NCBI RefSeq assembly: GCF_009755725.1
Contig: NZ_CP046619.1
Location: 1,302,001 to 1,366,000 of the forward strand
Source of the DNA: Diaminobutyricimonas sp. LJ205
GTDB lineage: Bacteria > Actinomycetota > Actinomycetes > Actinomycetales > Microbacteriaceae
Direction of reading: 5' to 3'
DNA length: 64,000 bases
Part shown: positions 53,674 to 62,939 of the stretch, piece by piece
Layout: every line of letters starts with the position of its first letter
Numbering within the stretch: position 1 is the stretch's first letter
Translations under genes and position numbers: made by a program
The notes under the pieces: model-generated
The model's database searches: none
What the model saw: the letters and a program-made list of their open reading frames with translations, nothing else
What the model was told of the DNA's origin: nothing

Positions 53674-54435
53674 ATGGCAGGTCACTCCAAGTGGGCGACG
53701 ACCAAGCACAAGAAGGCCGTCATCGACGCGCGCCGTGCCAAGTCGTTCGCCAAACTCATCAAGAACATCGAGGTCGCCGCGAAGATCGGCGGCGCGGACC
53801 TCACCGGCAACCCGACGCTCGTCGACGCCGTGCAGAAGGCCAAGAAGACCTCTGTCCCGAACGACAACATCGACCGGGCCATCAAGCGCGGCGCCGGGCT
53901 CACCGGCGAGAGCATCGAGTACACGACGATCATGTACGAGGGCTACGCCCAGGGCGGCGTCGCGCTGCTCATCGAGTGCCTCACTGACAACAAGAACCGC
54001 GCGGCAGCCGAGGTACGCACGGCGATGACCCGCAACGGCGGCAACATGGCCGACCCGGGCAGCGTGGCATACAACTTCAACCGCAAGGGCGTCATCTCGA
54101 TCGAGAAGACCGACGGCGTCACCGAGGACGACATCCTGATGGCGGTGCTGGATGCCGGAGCCGAAGAGGTCATCGACCGCGGAGCCGGCTTCGAAGTGAT
54201 CACCGACCCGTCGAACCTCGTGGCCGCGCGCACCGCACTGCAGGAGGCCGGCATCGACTACGACTCAGCCGAGGCCGAGTTCGTGCCGAACCTCAGCGTC
54301 GACCTCGACGCCGACACGGCGCGCGAGGTGTTCAAGCTGATCGACGCGCTCGAGGACAGCGACGACGTGCAGAACGTGTTCGCCAACTACGAGGTTTCCG
54401 CCGACGTCCAGGCCGAGCTCGACGAAGAAGACTGA
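53674..54435 (+). CDS. yebC: YebC/PmpR family protein
   Basis: 253 residues; begins [21 protein letters not shown] and has the three-domain TACO1/YebC fold ([50 protein letters not shown]). These proteins act as transcription regulators or as helpers of ribosomes at proline runs. It lies 3 bases before ruvC, the widespread yebC-ruvCAB arrangement. Confidence 0.97.
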   Translation: MAGHSKWATTKHKKAVIDARRAKSFAKLIKNIEVAAKIGGADLTGNPTLVDAVQKAKKTSVPNDNIDRAIKRGAGLTGESIEYTTIMYEGYAQGGVALLIECLTDNKNRAAAEVRTAMTRNGGNMADPGSVAYNFNRKGVISIEKTDGVTEDDILMAVLDAGAEEVIDRGAGFEVITDPSNLVAARTALQEAGIDYDSAEAEFVPNLSVDLDADTAREVFKLIDALEDSDDVQNVFANYEVSADVQAELDEED

Positions 54436-54438
54436 CCC

Positions 54439-55005
54439 GTGTCGTTGCGGGTGCTCGGCATCGACCCGGGGCTGACCCGGTGCGGTGTCGGCATCGTCGA
54501 CGTCGAGCCCAACCGGCGGGCACGGCTGGTGCACGTGACCGTGATCCGCACACCGCCCGACCTCGACCTCGAACGGCGGTTGCTCGCCGTGGGCACCGGT
54601 ATCCGTGAGCTGCTCGACGAGTACCTGCCTGCCGCGGTCGCGCTGGAACGGGTGTTCGCCCAGCACAACGTGCGCACCGTGATGGGAACCGCGCAAGCCA
54701 GCGGCGTCGCCATGCACGCGGCGGCCGAACGAGGCCTGGCCGTCGGCCTGCATACTCCGAGCGAAGTGAAGGCAGCGGTCACCGGGTACGGTGCCGCGGA
54801 CAAGAAGCAGGTGGCGACGATGGTGGCCCGCGTGCTCGGGCTCGACAGCCCACCGAAGCCCGCCGACGCCTCCGACGCCCTCGCGCTGGCCATCTGCCAC
54901 GCCTGGAAGTCCGGTGCCGCACCGGTCAGCGCCGCCGGCACGCTCACTCGCGCCCAGGAGGCGTGGCGTGCGGCGGAAAAGTCGGCGGCCAAACGTAGGC
55001 TCTAA
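54439..55005 (+). CDS. ruvC: Crossover junction endodeoxyribonuclease RuvC
   Basis: Resolves Holliday junctions made by recombination. 188 residues, RNase H fold with acidic catalytic residues in [25 protein letters not shown], and [17 protein letters not shown] start 3 bases after yebC. ruvA follows after 3 bases. Confidence 0.97.
   Translation: MSLRVLGIDPGLTRCGVGIVDVEPNRRARLVHVTVIRTPPDLDLERRLLAVGTGIRELLDEYLPAAVALERVFAQHNVRTVMGTAQASGVAMHAAAERGLAVGLHTPSEVKAAVTGYGAADKKQVATMVARVLGLDSPPKPADASDALALAICHAWKSGAAPVSAAGTLTRAQEAWRAAEKSAAKRRL
54996..55001 (+). promoter_or_regulatory. -10 box TAGGCT of ruvA
   Basis: TAGGCT lies at the 3' end of ruvC and ends 7 bases before the ruvA ATG, so ruvA-ruvB may also be made from an internal leaderless promoter. 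Confidence 0.45.
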
Positions 55006-55008
55006 GGC

Positions 55009-55629
55009 ATGATCTCCTCCGTACGTGGCACTGTCCTGGCTGCGAGCGGCACCACTGTCGTGATTGAGGTTGGCGGAGTCGGCCTGTCGGTGCAGGTCAC
55101 CCCGCAGCACGCGCTCGGCTTGCGCATCGGCTCCGAGGCGATGCTCCGCACCACGCTGATCGTCCGCGAGGACGACCTCAGCCTGTTCGGCTTCGCCGAC
55201 GCCGATGAACTCGACGTGTTCGACAAACTCCGTGGCGTGACCGGGGTCGGCCCGAAGTCGGCGATGGGGGTGCTTGCCGCGCTCACGCCCGCCGAGGTCG
55301 CCGCCGCGGTCGCGCATGAAGACGACGCGGCGTTCCGCAAGGTCTCCGGGATCGGGCCGAAGACCGCGAAACTCATCGTGGTCTCCCTCGCGGGCAAACT
55401 GCACGTGGCGCCGCAGGCGAAGGCCGCGGCATCCGGCGTCGGCATCTCGGTCGCCGACAGCGTGCTCACCGCTCTGATCGGGCTCGGCTGGCCGGAGAAG
55501 GTCGCCGCCCAGGCGGTCGAGGATGCTGCGAATACCGCGTCTGACGTCGAGAAGAGCACGGTTCCTGCCCTGCTGCGGATCGCGCTGGCCCAGCTCGGGC
55601 CGGTGCTGCACGCCGGTGGTCGCTCGTGA
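55009..55629 (+). CDS. ruvA: Holliday junction branch migration protein RuvA
   Basis: Tetrameric junction-binding protein. 206 residues; begins [25 protein letters not shown] (OB fold). The two helix-hairpin-helix motifs are [19 protein letters not shown] and [19 protein letters not shown]; a C-terminal domain that binds RuvB follows. Start fits a -10 box 7 bases upstream. Confidence 0.97.
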   Translation: MISSVRGTVLAASGTTVVIEVGGVGLSVQVTPQHALGLRIGSEAMLRTTLIVREDDLSLFGFADADELDVFDKLRGVTGVGPKSAMGVLAALTPAEVAAAVAHEDDAAFRKVSGIGPKTAKLIVVSLAGKLHVAPQAKAAASGVGISVADSVLTALIGLGWPEKVAAQAVEDAANTASDVEKSTVPALLRIALAQLGPVLHAGGRS

Positions 55630-56681
55630 GCGACGGCGCGGGTGTGGACATGGGTGTCGACGTCGGCGACATCGTCCGCGCCGATCCGGAGTCCGAGGCG
55701 GAGCTCGCCTTCGAGGGCGCGCTGCGCCCGAAGACCCTCGGCGAGTTCGTCGGCCAAACCAAGGTGCGCGGCCAGCTGCAGTTGCTGCTGCAGGCAGCGG
55801 CACTGCAGAACCGCACCCCCGACCACATCCTGCTGGCCGGCCCGCCCGGACTTGGCAAGACCACCCTGGCAATGATCGTCGCCGAAGAGAGCAAGCGGCC
55901 GTTGCGGATGTCGAGCGGTCCCGCCATCCAGCACGCGGGCGACCTCGCCGCGGTGCTGTCGTCGCTGGTGCCCGGTGAGGTGCTGTTCATCGACGAGATC
56001 CACCGCATGGCGCGGTCGGCCGAAGAGATGCTGTACCTCGCGATGGAGGACTTCCGCATCGACATCATGGTCGGCAAGGGCGCCGGTGCCACCTCGATCC
56101 CGCTCGATCTGGCGCCGTTCACGCTGGTTGGCGCGACCACCCGCTCGGGCCTGCTGCCGAACCCGCTCCGCGACCGGTTCGGCTTCACCGCACACCTCGA
56201 GTTCTATGAGGATGCCGAGCTGGAGCAGGTGCTCGAACGAGCCGCGAAACTGCTCGCCCTCCGCGTCGACACCTCCGCGCTCGGGGAGATCGCCCGCCGC
56301 AGCCGCGGCACCCCGCGTATCGCCAACCGGTTGCTGCGCCGAGTGCGTGACTACGCCCTGGTGACCGGGTCGGAAGCGGCGCTTCCGGCGGTGCAGGCCG
56401 CACTCGAGCTGTACGACGTGGACCCGCTCGGGCTGGACCGGCTTGACCGCGCGGTGATGCAGACGATCCTCTCCCGCTTCGACGGGGGACCGGTCGGGCT
56501 GAACACGCTCGCGGTGTCGGTCGGCGAGGAGTCCGAGACCATCGAGTCGGTCGTCGAACCGTTCCTCGTGCGAATCGGCCTGCTCACCCGAACCCCTCGC
56601 GGCCGGGTGGCCACCCGCCAGGCCTGGACCCACTTCGGGGTGGCCAAGGATACCGCCGCCCTGTTCGGGGATGACTTATAA
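55626..56681 (+). CDS. ruvB: Holliday junction branch migration helicase RuvB
   Basis: Hexameric AAA+ motor. 351 residues; Walker [17 protein letters not shown], Walker [10 protein letters not shown], sensor 1 [11 protein letters not shown], arginine finger NPLRDRF, sensor 2 [21 protein letters not shown] start overlaps the ruvA stop by 4 bases. Confidence 0.98.
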   Translation: MSDGAGVDMGVDVGDIVRADPESEAELAFEGALRPKTLGEFVGQTKVRGQLQLLLQAAALQNRTPDHILLAGPPGLGKTTLAMIVAEESKRPLRMSSGPAIQHAGDLAAVLSSLVPGEVLFIDEIHRMARSAEEMLYLAMEDFRIDIMVGKGAGATSIPLDLAPFTLVGATTRSGLLPNPLRDRFGFTAHLEFYEDAELEQVLERAAKLLALRVDTSALGEIARRSRGTPRIANRLLRRVRDYALVTGSEAALPAVQAALELYDVDPLGLDRLDRAVMQTILSRFDGGPVGLNTLAVSVGEESETIESVVEPFLVRIGLLTRTPRGRVATRQAWTHFGVAKDTAALFGDDL

Positions 56682-56757
56682 TTTCCAAGGGTTTCGCAGT
56701 CAGCACATCTAGACTGACTCGGTTCAACCCCAATCCGGAAGGCTTTCCCCACACACA

Positions 56758-57147
56758 ATGGATCCGTTCACTCTTGTAATGCTGGCCATCCTGGCCGTGC
56801 TCGTGTTCTTCATGTTCCGCAACTCGCGTAAGCGTCAGAAGGACCAGGCGGAACTGCAGACCAAGATGGTGCCTGGCGCCGAGGTCATGACCAGCTTCGG
56901 CCTGTACGGAACGCTCGTCTCGGTCGACGACGAGAAGGTCACCGCCGACATCGAGGTCGCGCCGGGAACCGTCGTCCGCGTGCACCGTCAGACGCTCTCC
57001 AAGGTCGTCGAGGACACCGAGGTCACCGACGCCGAGGTCGAGGACACCGAGAGCACCGTCGGCACCGACGCGCCGGTCCTGAACGACGCGCCCGTGGTCG
57101 ACGACGCCCCGCGCCCCGCATCAGACGTGAAGAAGACTGACGACTAA
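56758..57147 (+). CDS. yajC: Preprotein translocase subunit YajC
   Basis: Small membrane partner of SecDF. 129 residues: one N-terminal helix (FTLVMLAILAVLVFFMF), RNSRKRQKDQAELQTKMVPGAEVMTSFGLYGTLV, the conserved cytoplasmic module, and an acidic low-complexity tail. It lies 76 bases after ruvB, and TAGACT at 56709-56714 could be its -10. Confidence 0.95.
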   Translation: MDPFTLVMLAILAVLVFFMFRNSRKRQKDQAELQTKMVPGAEVMTSFGLYGTLVSVDDEKVTADIEVAPGTVVRVHRQTLSKVVEDTEVTDAEVEDTESTVGTDAPVLNDAPVVDDAPRPASDVKKTDD

Positions 57148-57161
57148 CCATTAGTCTTGGA

Positions 57162-57185
57162 TGCGGCCCGCCACGGCGGGCCGCA
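57162..57185 (+). terminator. Hairpin between yajC and secD
   Basis: Perfect 11-bp stem (57162-57172 and 57175-57185) with a 2-base centre but no T run. It may trim expression of secD-secF relative to yajC or protect the upstream mRNA. Confidence 0.5.
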
Positions 57186-57235
57186 ATCAGGTCTGCGCCC
57201 GTGGCGGGTGCTCTCGTAGAAAGCTGAGTTCTTAG

Positions 57236-58963
57236 GTGGCACGAAGCACACCGGTACGCAAGGCCTGGCGGTCGCTGACCTGGTTAGCGGTCATCATCGC
57301 CGCCCTGATCGGCTTGAACGCGGCTGGCGCCATCTGGAACAACGCCGGCTGGACCCCTCAGCTTGCCCTCGACCTCGAGGGTGGAACGCAGATCATCCTC
57401 GAGCCACAGCTCGAGGAGGGCCAGAGCGTCTCAGCGGAACAGCTGAACCAGGCGGTGTCGATCATCCGCCAGCGTGTCGACGCGAGCGGTGTCTCCGAGT
57501 CCGAGATCACCACCCAGGGCGGCAGCAAGGTCGTCGTCTCGCTCCCGGGAACCCCGGACGAAGAAACCATGGCGCGCATCCAGGCCTCGGCAAAGCTCGA
57601 GTTCCGCCCGGTGCTCACCGCCGATCTGCCCACCGATCAGTCAATGACCGACGGTGAGACGCCGGCTCCGGATGCTCCGGCCGACGCCGAACCGACGCCG
57701 ACTCCCTCGCTGGAATCCACCCCGACTGCCGAGCCGACGAGCCCGAGCGACCTGAACTGGATCACTCCGGCCCTCGCCGACGAGTTCGCGAACTTCGACT
57801 GCGCATCGCTCGACGAGGCCCAGTCCTCGATCGCTCCCGCCGATCAGCCACTGGTCACCTGCGAGCAGGATGGCTCGGTCAAGTACGTCCTCGGCCCGGT
57901 CGAGGTGTCCGGCGAGACCATCAGCGACGCCACCGCCGGATTGGTGCCCGACTCTCGCGGATTCGCCACCAACGAGTGGGGCGTGTTCATCGAGTTCAAC
58001 GAGACCGGAACCGCGCAGTTCCGCGATGTCACCGAGCGTCTGATCACGCTGCAGGGTGCGCAGAACCAGTTCGGCATCGTGCTGGATGGCAAGGTCATCT
58101 CGGCGCCGACCACCAACGTCGCCATCACCGACGGCAAGCCGATGATCAGCGGAAACTTCACCCAGGAATCCGCCCAGACCCTCGCCGACCAGTTGAAGTT
58201 CGGCGCTTTGCCGATCGGCTTCGAGCTGGAGAGCACCAACACGATCTCGGCAACGCTCGGAACCTCGCAGCTGCAGAGCGGACTCATCGCCGGCATCATC
58301 GGCATGATTCTGGTGCTGATTTACTCGCTCATCCAGTACCGCACCCTGGGCCTTGTGACGATGGCGTCGCTGCTGGTCGCTGCCGTGATCACCTACCTGA
58401 TCATCAACCTGCTGTCCTGGCGCGAAGGCTACCGGCTGTCGCTCGCCGGCGTTGCCGGTCTGATCGTCGCGATCGGTATCATCGCGGACTCGTTCATCGT
58501 CTACTTCGAACGTATTCGCGACGAGTTGCGCGACGGCCGCAGCCTGGTGTCGTCGGTGGAGACCGGATGGAAACGCGCACTGCGCACGATCCTCGCCGCG
58601 GACTCGATCAACTTCCTCGCCGCGATCGTGCTCTTCATCGTCGCGGTCGGCAGTGTGCAGGGCTTCGCGCTCACCCTCGGGCTCACGACCCTGGTCGACC
58701 TGCTGGTCGTCATCATGTTCACGCACCCGCTCATGCAGCTGCTCGCGACCACCCGCTTCTTCGGCGGAGGACATCCGTGGAGCGGGCTTGATCCCCAGGC
58801 CCTCGGCGCCGTGTACCGGGGCCGCGCTCAGTTCCGCGCTCCGGTTGCCACGGCCGGCCGCAACCAGCGGGCCGCGAAGGAAGCGGAGAGACGGCAGACC
58901 ATCGCCGAACGCAAGGCAGCCGAGCTCACCTCGAGCGGTCGCGACGCTGGAAAGGACTCCTGA
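57236..58963 (+). CDS. secD: Protein translocase subunit SecD
   Basis: Uses the proton gradient to pull exported proteins through SecYEG. 575 residues: first helix near the N-terminus, the P1 periplasmic domain with DLEGGTQIILEP, and an acidic Pro/Thr-rich insert (about residues 140-165) absent from proteobacterial SecD. The C-terminal five helices carry GLVTMASLLVAA and the conserved GLIVAIGIIADSFIVYFERIRDELR. The tail is hydrophilic, with a charged KEAERRQTIAERKAAE helix. GTG start at 57236 without a clear ribosome site. Confidence 0.97.
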   Translation: MARSTPVRKAWRSLTWLAVIIAALIGLNAAGAIWNNAGWTPQLALDLEGGTQIILEPQLEEGQSVSAEQLNQAVSIIRQRVDASGVSESEITTQGGSKVVVSLPGTPDEETMARIQASAKLEFRPVLTADLPTDQSMTDGETPAPDAPADAEPTPTPSLESTPTAEPTSPSDLNWITPALADEFANFDCASLDEAQSSIAPADQPLVTCEQDGSVKYVLGPVEVSGETISDATAGLVPDSRGFATNEWGVFIEFNETGTAQFRDVTERLITLQGAQNQFGIVLDGKVISAPTTNVAITDGKPMISGNFTQESAQTLADQLKFGALPIGFELESTNTISATLGTSQLQSGLIAGIIGMILVLIYSLIQYRTLGLVTMASLLVAAVITYLIINLLSWREGYRLSLAGVAGLIVAIGIIADSFIVYFERIRDELRDGRSLVSSVETGWKRALRTILAADSINFLAAIVLFIVAVGSVQGFALTLGLTTLVDLLVVIMFTHPLMQLLATTRFFGGGHPWSGLDPQALGAVYRGRAQFRAPVATAGRNQRAAKEAERRQTIAERKAAELTSSGRDAGKDS

Positions 58964-59979
58964 TGTCCCGCCTCACCACCTTCGGCAACGACCTGTACAC
59001 GGGCGCCAAGTCGATCGACTTCATCGGCCGCCGGAAGCTCTGGTACGCGATCGCCGGGATCGTGATCCTGATCTCTGTCGTCGTTCCATTCGTGCGCGGC
59101 GGATTCCTCTTCGGCATCGAGTTCCGCGGCGGTTCTGAGTTCCAGATCACCCAGATCGAGAACCTCGATCCGGCCACCGACCAGCCGCGCGCGAGCGAAA
59201 CCGTCACCGACACCGTCGAGGACGCGGCTCCGCGCGTCAGCATCGTCGGTGCCGATGGCATCCGCGTGCAGACCGACCAGCTCACCCCCACCGACAGCAA
59301 CGCGGTGCGCGATGCCCTCGCCGACGAGTTCTCGGTCAGCAGGGACGATGTCAGCGCCTCGTTCATCGGCCCCAGCTGGGGTGCGGATGTCACCGGCCAG
59401 GCGCTGCGCGGTCTTGCCATCTTCATCGTGTTCGCCGCTGTGATGATGGCCCTCTACTTCCGCACCTGGAAGATGTCGCTCGCCGCACTGGTCGCCCTCG
59501 CGCACGACCTGATCATCACCGTCGGCATCTACGGGGTGCTCGGCTTCGAGATCACCCCGGCGGCCGTGATCGGCTTCCTCACGATCCTCGGCTACTCGCT
59601 GTACGACACCGTCGTGGTGTTCGACAAGATCCGCGAGAACACCGCAGAGGACGGCGAAACCAGCAGGCGCACCTTCGCGCAGTCGGTGAACCTGGCCGTC
59701 AACCAGACCCTGGTCCGCTCGATCAACACGTCGGTGGTCGCCGCGCTGCCGGTGGCCGCGATTCTCTTCATCGGCGCGGCCGTGCTCGGCGCCGGAACGC
59801 TTCGCGACATCTCGCTGGCCCTGTTCATCGGCATCCTGGTCGGTGCGTACTCGACGATCTTCATCGCCGCGCCGGTCTACGCCCAGCTGCGTGAGAACGA
59901 GCCGGAAGTGAAGAAGCAGGGTCACGGTGTGAAGAAGCGTGAAGAGGTCAGCGGCACGACGACCGGCGCGGTTCGCTGA
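58963..59979 (+). CDS. secF: Protein translocase subunit SecF
   Basis: SecD partner. 338 residues: N-terminal helix (KLWYAIAGIVILISVVVPFV), short periplasmic domain with EFRGGSEFQI, and five C-terminal helices with SLAALVALAHDLIITVGIYG and SLYDTVVVFDKIREN. A basic tail follows. ATG overlaps the secD stop by one base (TGATG). Confidence 0.97.
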   Translation: MSRLTTFGNDLYTGAKSIDFIGRRKLWYAIAGIVILISVVVPFVRGGFLFGIEFRGGSEFQITQIENLDPATDQPRASETVTDTVEDAAPRVSIVGADGIRVQTDQLTPTDSNAVRDALADEFSVSRDDVSASFIGPSWGADVTGQALRGLAIFIVFAAVMMALYFRTWKMSLAALVALAHDLIITVGIYGVLGFEITPAAVIGFLTILGYSLYDTVVVFDKIRENTAEDGETSRRTFAQSVNLAVNQTLVRSINTSVVAALPVAAILFIGAAVLGAGTLRDISLALFIGILVGAYSTIFIAAPVYAQLRENEPEVKKQGHGVKKREEVSGTTTGAVR

Positions 59980-60028
59980 GCCGCGGATGACGCCGCCGAT
60001 GCCGTACGGCACGCCCAGCGTGCGCGGC

Positions 60029-60034
60029 TAAACT
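60029..60034 (+). promoter_or_regulatory. -10 box TAAACT of relA
   Basis: TAAACT lies 19 bases before the relA ATG; transcription would begin about 60041, just ahead of the GGAGGTGG ribosome site. Confidence 0.5.
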
Positions 60035-60053
60035 GAGCGTCGGAGGTGGCGGC

Positions 60054-62297
60054 ATGAGCGAAGCGACAACGACAGCTTCCCTGCGCACGCGCCTTCCGCG
60101 CCTGTTCTCGCGGGCCCAGCCCGCCGGGGCGGTCGACACGCTGCTGAAGACGGTGCGGATGCACCATCCGAAGACCGATCTCGGCCTCATCGAACGCGCC
60201 TACCAGACCGCCGCCCAGGCGCACGAGGGACAGAAGCGCAAGAGCGGCGAGCCGTACATCACGCACCCGATCGCGGTCGCGCAGATCCTCGCCGATCTCG
60301 GCATCGGATCGATCACGATCGCCGCCGCGCTGCTGCACGACACGGTCGAGGACACCGACTACACCCTCGACATGGTGCGGTCCGACTTCGGCGACGAGAT
60401 CGCCATGCTCGTCGACGGCGTCACCAAGCTGGACAAGCTCAAGTACGGCGACAGCGCGCAGGCAGAAACCGTCCGCAAGATGGTCGTGGCGATGTCGAAG
60501 GACATCCGCGTGCTCATCATCAAGCTCGCCGACCGGCTGCACAACGCCCGGACCTGGGGATTCGTCGAAGGCGGCTCCGCGAAGCGGAAGGCGCAGGAGA
60601 CCCTCGAGATCTATGCGCCGCTCGCCCACCGGCTCGGCATCCAGACCATCAAGTGGGAACTGGAAGACCTGTCCTTCGCGGTGCTCTATCCGAAGCTGTA
60701 CGTCGAGATCGAAAGCCTGGTGAAGAACCGAACCCCGCAGCGGGAGGAGTTCGTCCAGCAGGTCATCGACGCGGTCAGCGACGACCTCAAGGCGGCGCGC
60801 ATCAAGGGCCAGGTGATGGGCCGGCCCAAGCAGTACTACTCGATCTACCAGAAGATGATCGTGCGCGGCCGCGAGTTCGACGAGATCTATGACCTGGTCG
60901 GCATCCGGGTGCTCGTGAACACCGTGCGCGACTGCTACGCGGTGCTGGGTGCGATCCACGCGCGCTGGAATCCGATCCCCGGCCGGTTCAAGGACTACAT
61001 CGCCACACCGAAGTTCAACCTGTACCAGTCGCTGCACACCACCGTGATCGGCCCGAAGGGCCGCGCGGTCGAGATCCAGATCCGCACGCACGACATGCAC
61101 CAGCGTGCCGAGTTCGGTGTCGCCGCGCACTGGAAGTACAAGGAGCGGGTGGGCGGCGGCAAGAGCGAGCAGTCGAAGAGCGACACCGACATGGCGTGGC
61201 TCGCGCACATCACCGACTGGCAGGCGGAGACTGCCGACCCGACCGAGTTCCTCGATTCCCTGCGCTTCGAGATCGGCGCGAAGGAAACCTACGTGTTCAC
61301 CCCGCAGGGCAAGGTCATCGGGTTGCCTGCCGGCGCCACCCCGGTCGACTTCGCCTACGCGGTTCACACCGAGGTCGGGCACCGCACCATGGGCGCGAAG
61401 GTCAACGGCCGGCTGGTGCCGCTCGAGTCCACACTCAACAGCGGCGACGTCGTCGAGGTGTTCACCTCGAAGAACCCCGACGCGGGGCCCAGCCAGGACT
61501 GGCTGAGCTTCGTGAAGAGCCCTCGCGCCCGCAACAAGATCCGCCAGTGGTTCACCAAGGAACGACGCGACGAGGCCATCGAGCACGGTAAGGATGCCAT
61601 CGCCCGGGCGATGCGCAAGCAGAACCTTCCGCTGCAGAAGCTCATGACCCAGGACTCGTTCTCCGAGGTCGCCGCGGCGATGCGCTACGACGACGTCAGC
61701 GCGCTGTACGCCGCGGTCGGTGAGGGACACGTCTCCACGCAGTCGGTGATCGAGAAGGTGCTCGCCTCGCTGCAGGCGGAACCCGACCTCGACGAGGCGG
61801 AGATCGCGTTCCCCAGCAAGGGCAGGGCCCGGCCGCTTCGCCCGAGCGATTCCGGCGTGCTGGTGCGCGGCGCTCCCGACATCCTGGTGAAACTGGCCAA
61901 GTGCTGCACCCCGGTGCCTGGCGACGCGATCGTCGGCTTCGTCACCCGCGGCCAGGGCGTCTCGGTACACCGCAGCGACTGCAACAACGTGCAGTCCCTG
62001 CTGAACGAACCGGACCGGATGATCGACGTGGAGTGGGCACCCACCTCCAAGAGCGTGTTCCTGGTACAGATTCAGGTCGAGGCGCTCGACCGGGCCGGCC
62101 TGCTCTCGGACGTCACGCGCGTGCTCAGCGAGCATCACGTGAACATCCTGTCCGCGTCGGTGTCGACCTCGAACGACCGGCTCGCGCTCAGCCGATTCGT
62201 CTTCGAGATGGGCGACACCACCCACCTCGACCGGGTCCTGAACGCCGTGCGCCGGATCGAAGCGGTCTACGACGTCTACCGGGTCTCCTCAGGCTGA
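60054..62297 (+). CDS. relA: Bifunctional (p)ppGpp synthetase/hydrolase
   Basis: Long RSH protein, 747 residues, that makes and degrades the alarmone. HD hydrolase residues are in SGEPYITHPIAVAQIL and LLHDTVEDTDYT; RFKDYIATPKFNLYQSLHTTVIGPKG marks the synthetase domain (R-F-K-D motif of Mg-dependent ppGpp synthetases), and its conserved hydrolase signature includes KLADRLHNARTW. TGS (VFTPQGKVIGLPAGATPVDFAYAVH), a zinc-finger-like CCTPVPGD segment and a C-terminal ACT domain follow. GGAGGTGG lies about 6 bases before the ATG. Symbol could equally be rel. Confidence 0.97.
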   Translation: MSEATTTASLRTRLPRLFSRAQPAGAVDTLLKTVRMHHPKTDLGLIERAYQTAAQAHEGQKRKSGEPYITHPIAVAQILADLGIGSITIAAALLHDTVEDTDYTLDMVRSDFGDEIAMLVDGVTKLDKLKYGDSAQAETVRKMVVAMSKDIRVLIIKLADRLHNARTWGFVEGGSAKRKAQETLEIYAPLAHRLGIQTIKWELEDLSFAVLYPKLYVEIESLVKNRTPQREEFVQQVIDAVSDDLKAARIKGQVMGRPKQYYSIYQKMIVRGREFDEIYDLVGIRVLVNTVRDCYAVLGAIHARWNPIPGRFKDYIATPKFNLYQSLHTTVIGPKGRAVEIQIRTHDMHQRAEFGVAAHWKYKERVGGGKSEQSKSDTDMAWLAHITDWQAETADPTEFLDSLRFEIGAKETYVFTPQGKVIGLPAGATPVDFAYAVHTEVGHRTMGAKVNGRLVPLESTLNSGDVVEVFTSKNPDAGPSQDWLSFVKSPRARNKIRQWFTKERRDEAIEHGKDAIARAMRKQNLPLQKLMTQDSFSEVAAAMRYDDVSALYAAVGEGHVSTQSVIEKVLASLQAEPDLDEAEIAFPSKGRARPLRPSDSGVLVRGAPDILVKLAKCCTPVPGDAIVGFVTRGQGVSVHRSDCNNVQSLLNEPDRMIDVEWAPTSKSVFLVQIQVEALDRAGLLSDVTRVLSEHHVNILSASVSTSNDRLALSRFVFEMGDTTHLDRVLNAVRRIEAVYDVYRVSSG

Positions 62298-62845
62298 GCC
62301 AGCAGGCGCTGGACCGCTCGGCGTTTGAACGGCAGGTGCGGACGCCTCTCGAGTGACGCGATGCACTCGGCCACGCTCAGCTCGCCGATCTCGAGGAGGG
62401 CCGTGACCGTTGCCGCGACGCGAGCGGCTTCGCGGCTGTCGTGATCGAACCTGACCAGGTCGCCGATGGTGCGCAGGGGAGTGGTGACGGCGAGGCCGCC
62501 GATCGTCAGGCACTCGTCATCCTCGATCGCCACCTCCCGCACCGCGCCCTGTAGCGCGGTGGGATGCGCCACGCGGGCTTCGATCCTGGTGCAGAAGGTG
62601 TGCCGCGGCGGCGGCGCGCATGCCCCCAACACCCAGGCGGCGCTCCACCGCTCGGCGATCAGCCGCTCGTTCAGCCCACGCCGGATCGCCGCAGCCCGCA
62701 GCGCGGGCGAATCGAACTCGTCGATGGGCGAGAACGCTTCGTCGACGGCGAACAGGTCGCCGTCCAATCGCATGGCGGAGAGCTCAGCAAGCGGAACGTC
62801 GGTGACGGTGAGCATTACGGTCTGACGAATCGCCATGCCAGCCAT
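62276..62845 (-). CDS. AbiEi-like standalone protein, unknown function
   Basis: 189 residues. The N-terminal half has LRRGLNERLIAERWSAAWVLGAC, and the C-terminal half has LTIGGLAVTTPLRTIGDLVRFDHD followed by a helical SREAARVAATVTALLEIGELSVAECIASLERR stretch. This order resembles the AbiEi/DUF559-linked proteins of actinobacteria (the T-x-PLRT-x-DL-x-R motif), but no nuclease domain follows and no toxin gene adjoins it. ATG at 62845 has GGGGGAAG just upstream. Its 3' end overlaps relA by 22 bases tail-to-tail. Similarity is by eye and modest. Confidence 0.6.
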   Translation of the reverse strand: MAGMAIRQTVMLTVTDVPLAELSAMRLDGDLFAVDEAFSPIDEFDSPALRAAAIRRGLNERLIAERWSAAWVLGACAPPPRHTFCTRIEARVAHPTALQGAVREVAIEDDECLTIGGLAVTTPLRTIGDLVRFDHDSREAARVAATVTALLEIGELSVAECIASLERRPHLPFKRRAVQRLLAQPEETR

Positions 62846-62939
62846 GCTTCCCCCGGCGTCGGAGTAGCACCGATCACGGGGTCTCGGCGGTGGAGAATCA
62901 GCCGCTGTGGAAGAGCGGTGGCGTTGCCGCCGAGAATCC

